Below, one piece after another: positions 55,811-64,000 of a DNA stretch of 64,000 nucleotides. The notes under the pieces were generated by a model, which was not told the origin of the DNA, did no database searches, and saw only the letters and a list, made by a program, of their open reading frames with translations. A program made the translations under genes and the position numbers. Numbering within the stretch: position 1 is the stretch's first letter; every line of letters starts with the position of its first letter. Source of the DNA: Aaosphaeria pasadenensis (taxonomy: Eukaryota; Ascomycota; Dothideomycetes; Pleosporales); assembly GCA_022813625.1 (NCBI GenBank), contig JAKLMB010000013.1, positions 496,001 through 560,000 of the forward strand, read 5' to 3'.

Positions 55811-56134
55811 TTATTGGGGTTCCTGCATGACAACCAGCATTTGCTCGTTGCAGCTTTGTTCTGTATCTACGTTTTCTAGCGGCATTGGGACACATGGAGT
55901 TTTTTTTGTAGATATTACCCCGACATCAGCGATCGTCATTTCACTATTTTTGTAGATATACTGTTGAAGAATAGATGGGTTGTGGTAGTCGAGATCTTGC
56001 TTTCCATCCTCCGTGAAATTCTTCATCCGTTGCCGTTCCTGACGACTAAAGAGCATCCCGTACTGCCTGCCATCACTCCCAATGAAGCCATTCGGGAATT
56101 TCCCCTCCAAACCCCTCTCACACATCACAGGCAT
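55811..56134 (-). CDS. Possible small protein, unknown function
   Basis: An ATG at 56134 opens a 107-residue frame ending at the TAA at 55811. Composition is mixed and globular-looking, with no low complexity: GLEGKFPNGFIGSDGRQYG, LFSRQERQRMKNFTEDGKQD, LDYHNPSILQQYIYKNS, MTIADVGVISTKKTPC. It is convergent with the gene ending at 55682. An ATG at about 56160 in another frame followed by GTAAGT might be a first exon. No family recognised. Confidence 0.35.
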   Translation of the reverse strand: MPVMCERGLEGKFPNGFIGSDGRQYGMLFSRQERQRMKNFTEDGKQDLDYHNPSILQQYIYKNSEMTIADVGVISTKKTPCVPMPLENVDTEQSCNEQMLVVMQEPQ

Positions 56135-58608
56135 AACCACAACTTACGGTGATGCTGACCACCATCCGACTTCGCACGTTCGCGAAGTGAAGATCCCGTC
56201 GATCAGTACATGACGTTTTGTGTATCGCCTCGCCTCTCCTCGCCACATGGCCACTCAGTAGTGATCGTCGCTCGTCAACTTCACCGATCTGATCTCACAT
56301 GCTGTCTATCTGACTCGGCATTTGGTCTTGACGTGACACGGCATCGTACATCCCCACAAGCACATGGTATGATCTCCAGGTTCCTCCGAAGTACGTGCGT
56401 AATTGATTGAGTGTTGATGATGATATGGGTCATATTGGGAGTCATACTGTTATGGCAGTACTTCCAGCACACAAAGTCATTCGTCATAGGAGATAGCAAT
56501 GCTGTATCGGAAATACTTATGAGAGATGAATAAAGCAGACTTAATACCTCCCACCAATTTACAAACTTGCCCTACATCCAGCTACCCTTGATTGAACACA
56601 AAAATCTACATACCATCCACGATCTCCACATTCGCAAACCACAACCTCACGATGTCACGCACGCACATTCTCGTATCGTGATTTCTCTCCCCTGTCATCA
56701 AACACCATCACCACCATTAATTTCCTGCCCGCATGCCCACACTTACCCCGGGGAAGATTACTTGTGTATACCTCACCTTACCTCATACTGACATAACCTG
56801 AACATGATCTGACCTTACATCATCGCACAACATACCGCAACTCACATCCTCACCCATCTCTTTTATGACCTCACATCCCGATAAAACCACACGCGCGATC
56901 TATCAAATCCAACGGCTCTTCGAATCGCGAGAGATCAAAGCTTTCGTCGTGTGGAAATGACGTCCTGTATCTCCACACCGCAAGTTTTTGTTTTCCCTAC
57001 GGGACGGGGTTGTGGTGCACTGTCTTCGGGTAGTTTCAATTTATTGATTCATTGGAGATTTCCCCGAATTGTGCCGACTGCGCGGGACTTTTCGATGGAT
57101 TCTACTACCGCTCAGGACGAAGGGGGTGAAAGGGATAGGCATGAGGGACGAAGAAATGGAAGGTGTGAGATACGTACAGTGATACTCTCGTACATACCAG
57201 CAATTGAATAAATCGTCAAGTTATCAAGAAAAACTGTGCGAATTATAATAGTGCTCCATTGGAAAAGCGTGCCATGCCTCCTTCCTCCACTCATCTCACT
57301 CAATTCGCTTCAACCCCTTCTCTCTCTCTCTCTTTCTGAAGAAAACATCAAATGAACAAAATCCCACAATCATCAACCACACATCGTTTATCCCGAAATC
57401 GCAAAATCACCTTTCGTACATCCATCCCACCATCCATCGTACATCTCTACATGTAAACCCACATCCCACCTCGCCAATCGGGAAACAAGCTCTACAAGCA
57501 AGGTACGGCTACCCTTGACGATCGTCGGGAACCAAAAAACCACCCTCCACCTCCTCTCCTCTCCCACCCACCAACTCCTTTCAAAAGTCCCTCGATCGAT
57601 CGATGAGTACGAAAGTACTCGTACGTTTCCGGGGTGGTTTAATTTATCTTATCTATCCCGTCTAACTATCTGCTCGCGAGTAGTTGAGGGGGCGCGGCGG
57701 GGAGTTAGGCCGGGGACTTAAAGGTAGGTCTTGGCGAGCGGTACGGTATTGCCGTTTTGGGGGTTGGGGTCGGGGATTATTGAGGTTTGGTATGGGACGG
57801 GGCGATGGGTTGGTGGGAGGGTGAGGGGGGTCACGTGGATTGATTGATTGATTGATTTGTGTGTTTAGTAGGAGGGCGGAAACTTGTGTGTTTCTTGGTT
57901 TGATGGTGGTGGTGGTGGTATCGTGAGAGTAGACGAATTAAGTGTTGCCGTGTCTGTTTATCGGTAGCGTTTGAGGAGGGGGGAACTTTGAGTATGCATA
58001 GGAACGAGGTGCAATGATTAGGGCTTATTTACATTAGACACGAAGTCGAGCGAGTAAGTCTTTATCATTCTTGTCCTATCGCGTGATGACGTTCATTATA
58101 TGAGAGTGCATACATATCTGCAGAATGCTCAAGAAAGATGTATGTACTCATAAGGTTGGCCCAGTTTCATCCTATGAAATCCAGTATCCACAACACAAAT
58201 TATGTCGCTGAAAACCTCGTCATACATTCATATGTAGTCCTCCAAACATGTACACACCGTTCGTTACACTACTAAATATCCTTGAATCTCGATCATTGAT
58301 CCTTCAGAAATCCGCCAACTTCAACCTTCTTCCAATGTTCCTCCTCACCACGTCCCTCTCAACCGAAGGCTGCGCAGCCTCCGACTCCTTCGCTTTGAGA
58401 GCAGAAAGGAGCATTCCCGCATCGAAAAAGCCATCTAAAGGGGAAAGGAAATCAGCAAAATGAAATAAAAGAGAACGCAAGAACCACGGTTTACGAATCG
58501 TTACGAATAGGGGAGATGCAACGATGAAGAAGTGCAAGTGTGTCTAGTGATGGTATGCAGGGTGATGGGGGAAGAAACTCAATGAGGTGGTATGTGAAAA
58601 GACAGCTT
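56135..58608. other. Intergenic, low-complexity patches
   Basis: About 2.5 kb with no supported gene, downstream of the carnitine acetyltransferase gene. 56570-56900 is C/A-rich with repeated CACATC/CCTCAC words. Microsatellites: (CT)n 57318-57334, (GATC)n 57593-57605, (GATT)n 57838-57857, (GGT)n 57903-57919. 57640-57830 is very G-rich. Confidence 0.5.
57838..57857. repeat. (GATT)n microsatellite
   Basis: Five tandem GATT units in the intergenic region. A GGT run follows about 45 bp downstream. Confidence 0.85.
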
Positions 58609-61339
58609 CTATGAGGAAACAGACGCCACCGTTTCAGGGAAGACATTAGGATACAGCGGCTTCGGCAGCTGCCGCGAGTTCTTCCTCACCTGCACGGTCC
58701 GAATGGGCGCGCGACGGCGATGGGAACTCGTGTGCAAGGTCTGCATGGCTCGGAAGGGGGGAGACTGGGGAGGGGTAGGGGGCAGGGCAGGACGCAAAGT
58801 AATCTTTGCGACCATGCCATCAAGCGTGAAATCAGGAGGGGAAGGGGGTGCCCTACATCCACCAAGGCCATCATCGTCAGAGTCGGCCACACTTCCTTCT
58901 GAGGGAGGCTGAGCCTTTCCGTCTGCGAGTATGATTCGACCGCGGCTCTTGAGACGAGCTCCCTTTGGCCGGTCCTCGGCCTCGCGGGCACGGCTTGCAG
59001 TCTTGTCGGCAGATGTACCACGCCGTTTGAGCTGTCGAAGAAGTTTTCGAATTTCGAGGAAGTACGATTCGAGGGCATCGATGAAGCGCGAGGTTTGTCG
59101 ATGCTTCGAGGATGCGCATATGGAGATACTACCATCCTTGATAATGTAACCGATACCAAATCCATCTCCAGAGGTTGGCCCAAATCCGAATTGGCGGAGA
59201 GATGGGTTTCCACAATTCGAGGTGGATAGAATGGTCGTGTTAAGCTTGTCCCACCCAGCGTCTGCGAACATGGAGGGCATCGTATGCTGCACTGGGGCAG
59301 GCGGAGAGCTCGAGATCGAACCGTTCTCTGATATGATCGAGTTACGTTTGGGTGAATTCACCGCCTCTGGGCTAGAAGGACGGGTCGAGTCGTAGCCGTC
59401 GCTGCTAGCTAGTTCTGCACCTTCCTCATCGATGGCGCGTTGCCAGATACAATACAGCGCATAGAGATGCCGGTCGGGGCCTTGGGCCTTTGCGCAAACC
59501 TTCGTGTTTTCGGAATGCTTTTGACACGCCTTCCGTAGAGCATCAACCTTTGCAGCAGCAGGATTCTCGCCCCAAAATGTCTTCACAAAGTCGACCGACT
59601 CTTCTGTTACGGATCGAATAGCTTCCGTTCGTCCGTGGTAGAATATTTTGGTCATGGCTGGCTCGTACACGCATTCCATGCGACCATAGAGGCCATAGTA
59701 TGCTGCCTGGAACGCCATTTGAACGAAAGCATCGGGTGAAAAGCCCATTGATGTCATGAAATTCTTGCCGTAATGGGGAAACTCCAAAGTTGCAAATTCA
59801 TTTTGCTGGATCAAGTCTGCCAGTCTGGTTTCGGCGAAGCGCAAGGCGGTGCTAAGTTCAGGTACCATGTCCCATTCCAATTTGTGTGGCGTGGTCTGCA
59901 CATCTCCAAAGCTCTCTGGGTCACGTTTCGCCGGGTCCGGGCTTGTTGATGCCCAGAGACTTGGTGCATTGCCATTGATGGTCCTCGCAAAGCGGAGAAT
60001 GGTGTCTGTGTATACATCCGAGGCGAATCGAAGAACAGTATGACCATCAACGCCGGTGTGTTCGAAGTTAATTCCAGCGCTACCGTTCTTGCATACAATG
60101 ATCTGTAGCTTATCATACCAGCGATTGGTGCAAGTACCGACCTGCACCCCGCGTTCAATCTTACTGGAACCACAGAGCATGTTCATGCACAGATCGGCAC
60201 CGGTTGCTGGTTCCGTGTAATCTAGGCAGAGGATGAACAGGGCAGAGTCGACAATGTTGAGCGAATCGGAGTTGTTGGATCCTTCTTCTCGATGGAGAAC
60301 ATCGCGTAGGCCCGACCATACTTTTCGATTCTCCGTGCTCAAAACGCCCAAGGCTCCCTTCGCAGCATCTTGGATTGGGACCTCTTGGGCATCTTCGATG
60401 ATGACTTGCAAATTGAGAGCAACGTCTTTCTCGGTCATAATTAGATCGCTATTATCGTCGAGAACATCGAACCAATAGAATTGGCCGTGGCAAAGGACGA
60501 CAATATGCTTTGAAGTAGGATCCTGACCGATCTGGCACCCATTCTCGGTGGGAATTCGCGCCGTACCGAATAGCCTGGAGTACTGATACATACACAAGGG
60601 TTGGCCTCGGATAGTGTCTGGCGGTAGCTCCTCTCTCCGCACCGCACGCACGAACGAGAGTGCCGAGACTACTAATGAAGCTGCTCGAGTGACTTGATTG
60701 TTTCGTGCTGGGGTGGGGTCATCCTCCAGTAGGAAGAAGGGATTTAGATTAAGAACCACGGGATTGTCGAAGTTCAAATAAGAGTCGTACCCTGCTAGAT
60801 ATTAGCGGGGACTGCATGATCGTGCACGTTGACCCGATTTAGAGGACATGAGATTCAACGTGTGCCAAGGCTCTGCTTCACGACTGAATTGACTTACAGA
60901 ATTGTTCGATGTAGTTTGCTTTTCCTGCGGCATACTTCTTGAGCTTGTCCTGCAAGGCGTGGCCGTCGTGCTTGAGGAACTCCTGGATGGCACAGACGGT
61001 CTCGCTGTGCTCCTTGGGGGTCTGTAAGGGCTTCAGTGCCGCAAGATACTTGGTGCATGAGGCATCGAGGTCCGGAATGGGAAGTTTTGGTAGTTTGTCC
61101 TGTGATGCAAAGGTGATCCCTGGCTTGGAATCTGGGTTTGTATGAGATGCGAGGGGTTCCCGTGCTTCAGATGGAAAGGACAGTTGGCTGTCCCTGGCAG
61201 AGGCTTCCGAGCGGACGGAGCTATACTGCTGGCCATTTACCTCTGTGGCCGACATTGTGATAGGGACTGAAGTTGGAGGTTGGGGTTTGGCCAAGCAGGC
61301 GTCAAGGGATGATGGTGAAGTAAAGGTTCGGACTGCCAT
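58609..61339 (-). CDS. Carnitine O-acetyltransferase, cytosolic FacC/Yat type
   Basis: Transfers acetyl groups between CoA and carnitine so that acetate- or fatty-acid-derived acetyl units can enter mitochondria. Exons 61339-60898 and 60791-58609 (106-nt intron) give 874 residues. Choline/carnitine acyltransferase marks: LPKLPIPDLDASCTKYL near residue 90, YDSYLNFDNPVVLNLNPFF at the splice junction, RIPTENGCQ, the catalytic His392 in GINFEHTGVDGH, and STSNCGNPSLRQFGFGPTSG, GFGIGYII near the end of the fold. About 140 extra C-terminal residues are disordered and basic/Pro-rich. The C terminus (ASVSS) is not a peroxisomal PTS1 and no mitochondrial presequence is clear, so the cytosolic class is most likely. 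The length is nearer yeast Yat2 than Cat2. Confidence 0.9.
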
Positions 61340-63189
61340 GGTGAAGAGTAGGGTTAGCTAAGCGTAGAGAGGCGAGATATAGGTGCTAATAGAGAGCAAC
61401 CGCAGAGCGCTGCGGTAGAAGTAGTGACAATCCTGGAGACAGTAGGCCGGCATTGGAGCGCAGTGCGCGAGTTGTTACGAGCAGTATGCCCAAGACGAGG
61501 TCAACTGCTGGGTACCGGGTGAGGCAGCGTTCTTATACCGGATAGGACGAAAGGGGAAAGTAGATGTGGGTGGATACGCTCGGCCACGAGAGGCAGTGTA
61601 GCCTGTGGAACGACGTGATAGGCTTTGTAATTACGGGGAGAGTAGTAGTCCAAGTTGCAGAGGTAGCGGACCACCGAGTCGGAAGATGACCCGCATATGG
61701 CGAGTTGTAGGATGATAGGGAGAATGGACCGACGTTGAGGAACGCTTGCTTTTCGGCCGCGCAAGGGAAAGTTTAAAAAGAACTTACAGCAAGAGAGAAG
61801 GATTTATGCTGCAACGAAGCAGGACTGGCTGCAGACGCGGCGCGGCGCACGAGGTTTTGGGTGGTGATCCAGAGGATATTGCTAGTATACCTGGCGCAGT
61901 CAATGTGATACTACACGTTGTTTTGCTTACCACGGGCACGCTATCAGCAGTGAATCAGCAGTCTGGGAATGGCACCCAAGACGGATTGACGAGGATGTTT
62001 CAAGACCGGAAAAGGAGTGCCGCTGGAGAATACCGTGAGCAGGTATTGGATTGGTATTAGACAATCTCGGTCCAGGGGATAACGAAATCGTGGGGAGGAT
62101 GCACCGAGGGTGTACTAGGAGCAAACCCTGTGGTGGGAGACAGCTATCAGTCACGGACGAGTGGAAGATGTCAGTAGCTTTAAAGCGTCGCACCGTTAGA
62201 ACGACGGCCAGACTGTGACCGGCTAATCGGAGGATCACAGCAAGCGACGACAGATAACTCTCACTTTTTTTGCAAGGGCAGAGATGCTTAACGCATAGGC
62301 AACAGATAGAACAGGCGAATAGAGGCAGTTGATGTTTCTAGGGCTCTTCATGCGGTGGTCGCTATTGAGTATGGGCGTGACAGCATTGGATAGCGGGGTG
62401 AAGGGTTACGAGGTATGATGCTTGCACCAAGACGACCCAAGAACACACAGGACAGGGCTGCAGTAACCCTTTGTGCTATTTTCCACAGCTTTTCCCACGA
62501 GAACCTGCGGGGAAGAAGTCTTGGAACGTCCAAGGATGGTGTCTTAGGCGGACACGCGCGGAGATGGTGTGGGGGGTAGTACGGGAGGTTGGGGTATGAG
62601 GCTACACTACTGCGCCGTTGGTATGAATTGCACCAGAGCCATGGTTATTTCATAATCGAGTCGGACTTGAAGACGTACCTGTCCTCGTAGGTTGCGTTAA
62701 AGGCTAAGAATAAGCTACTGAAATGATAGAATGATTGTCGAACGATAGCGATCTCGATGATGGCGATAATTATGATGATGATGATCGATGATGCCAATGC
62801 CAATGATGGAGGTAGAAAGACCGAGTGACGTCGTCTGTCACGGAGCAAAGGAAAAACCCTCGAAGATCGAGTACCGACCCCGCCATTGGCTGGCTGACAT
62901 AATCATTTCTCATTTTCGCTTCTCATTGGTTCAGACCTTCCAGACATCCAGACCTCCGAACAATCACCGTCTGAACGTTGGATGTCCTTACATTCACTGA
63001 ACGAAAAATCCCTCCTCCATCTCCAAAATAATAATGGCCACCAGCTGATCATCATTCCACCTCAAGAAAAACACGTTAACACAAGACCGTAAACCCTGGG
63101 TCTGGGTCCGCCCCCGTTGGTCGCGCATGCCACTCCGCAGAGCCGCGCAAATGACAACCAAGTGCTCGCTGGCCTCTCACCCATGACCC
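61340..63189. other. Divergent intergenic region (carnitine acetyltransferase / Rad57)
   Basis: 1.85 kb between divergent starts. Two CCAAT boxes (ATTGG on the plus strand) lie near 62885 and 62926, about 265-305 bp before Rad57. A GAT-repeat run is at 62771-62785. No gene is supported. Confidence 0.5.
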
Positions 63190-64000
63190 ATGACAGACCT
63201 GCTGCAGGTGGTGCCTGACTTCAACACAAGGCCCTATAGTGAACTCCTTCATGCCCTAGACAAAGCTTTCATCACCACAAATGACTTGCTCACCCTCGAA
63301 CCAAGCGATCTCGGCAAGCGTGCGCAGCGACCTGCGGGCGAGGTGAAGAAGCTTGCCCTTGTCATCGCCGCCGAACTACATCGGCACCTCGGTTTCGGAG
63401 CAGAGGAAGCCACTGGCAATACGTTTCTATCCACAAACGGTCGCCCGCGCAATGACGACACCGGAGAAGACAACGGAGCCAGAAGTAGCACCTTGAGCAC
63501 CATTAGCACCTTGGACGAGAAGCTTGATGCGGCTTTGGGTGGCGGTATTTTTCCAGGCTACCTCGTTGAGGTCACTGGTGAGAGGTAAGTCGTGATATTC
63601 ATCTTCAGATGGACATCCAATCTAGGAACAACCCCAACAATGTAATAAGTAATCAAGAAACTAACAGCTACCAGTGGCGCCGGTAAAACACAGCTGCTTC
63701 TAACCCTCCTCCTGGCCTCACAATTACCTCCACCACATGGACTTTCCAAATCAGCAATCTACATCTCGACAGAAGCCGCGCTCGCAACCAATCGCCTCTC
63801 CCAACTCCTTTCCACCCACCCGAAATTGAAATCCCTCCCAGCGCACGAGAAGCCCTCTCTGTCACGCATCCTGAGCATCCAGACCCCGGACCTCGAAACG
63901 CAAGAGCACATTCTGCGTTACCAGCTCCCCGTCGCCATCAAGAAGCACCGAGTCGGCCTCGTCATCTTCGACTCCGTCGCCGCCAACTACCGCGCCGAGT
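63190..64000 (+). CDS. RAD57: DNA repair ATPase Rad57 (Rad51 paralogue), 3' part beyond the window
   Basis: Rad51 paralogue that with Rad55 stabilises Rad51 filaments in homologous recombination. Exons 63190-63584 and 63675-64000+ (90-nt intron) are visible. The ATG at 63190 is in frame; another at 63183 is not. Residues 1-60 form a helical N-terminal domain, then STISTLDEKLDAALGGGIFP, the usual lead into the RecA core. Walker A is GESGAGKTQ (about residues 130-138), completed across the intron. AIYISTEAALATNRLSQL is a strong Rad57-type signature. Walker B is VGLVIFDS, with the protein still open at the window edge. Confidence 0.93.

Noticed and set aside
1..64000. tRNA genes
   Set aside because: I scanned for GGTTCGANTCC-type B boxes on both strands. 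Near matches (for example 33951, 51675, 56925) lack a matching A box and acceptor stem.
1..64000. Transposons or secondary-metabolite cluster
   Set aside because: No transposase, reverse transcriptase, long terminal repeats, PKS/NRPS or terpene-synthase frames are visible; the lone MFS and SDR genes are not adjacent to any backbone enzyme.

Overview
The window is nuclear DNA from a filamentous ascomycete (Pezizomycotina). The evidence is about 20 genes broken by short GT...AG introns, many with a ctaAC-type branch site, plus gene families typical of this group: a DUF7053-type protein, Mid1, a MARVEL protein, a FacC/Yat-like carnitine acetyltransferase, an N-terminally extended Mif2 and a WD40/coiled-coil Edc4. 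I cannot fix the class or genus. There is no CRISPR array, no recognisable transposon, no secondary-metabolite cluster, and no tRNA or rRNA gene that I can see. All coding models below were built by joining reading frames at splice sites and checking phase by hand.

Layout: 1-10.4 kb holds the 3' part of Ppt1/PP5 phosphatase, an unrecognised conserved gene, calcium-channel subunit Mid1 (-), an MFS drug:H+ antiporter-like transporter (-) and a DUF7053-type protein (-). 10.4-15 kb holds a MARVEL membrane protein (-) and a membrane-anchored SDR (-). 15.3-26 kb is a cell-division stretch: Ctp1/Sae2/CtIP (-), divergent from an F-box protein (+), then the Gis2/CNBP zinc-knuckle protein (+) and Mif2/CENP-C (+). 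25.75-31.8 kb is a 6-kb gene-poor stretch with one weak candidate gene. 31.8-33.4 kb is a Myb/SANT transcription factor (-) whose frame opens with GTG rather than ATG, preceded by 4.5 kb without a confident gene. 37.9-40.5 kb is tubulin cofactor B with two very long introns. 42.7-46.4 kb holds the ERD2 retrieval receptor (-) head-to-head with a GH85 endo-beta-N-acetylglucosaminidase (+). 46.9-53.4 kb holds Edc4 (+) and RNase H2A (+). 54.4-55.7 kb is an unrecognised zinc-motif/low-complexity protein. 58.6-61.3 kb is a carnitine acetyltransferase (-), and the window ends inside Rad57 (+).

Themes: several genes serve chromosome maintenance (Ctp1, Mif2, RNase H2A, Rad57, and TBCB for tubulin). 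Three of them have an MCB-like ACGCGT site within about 100 bp of the start codon. Gis2 and Edc4 are both cytoplasmic mRNA-regulation factors. ERD2 and ENGase both relate to ER glycoprotein handling and share one 566-bp intergenic region. No clearly new multi-gene system is visible. The most unusual signals are the GTG start of the Myb factor, two introns at the same position inside two separate zinc knuckles of Gis2, long introns of TBCB and Mif2 whose upstream frame stays open for more than 60 codons, a thrice-repeated STLLHPS motif in the unrecognised 54.4-kb protein, and a few protein-like small frames in otherwise empty stretches.
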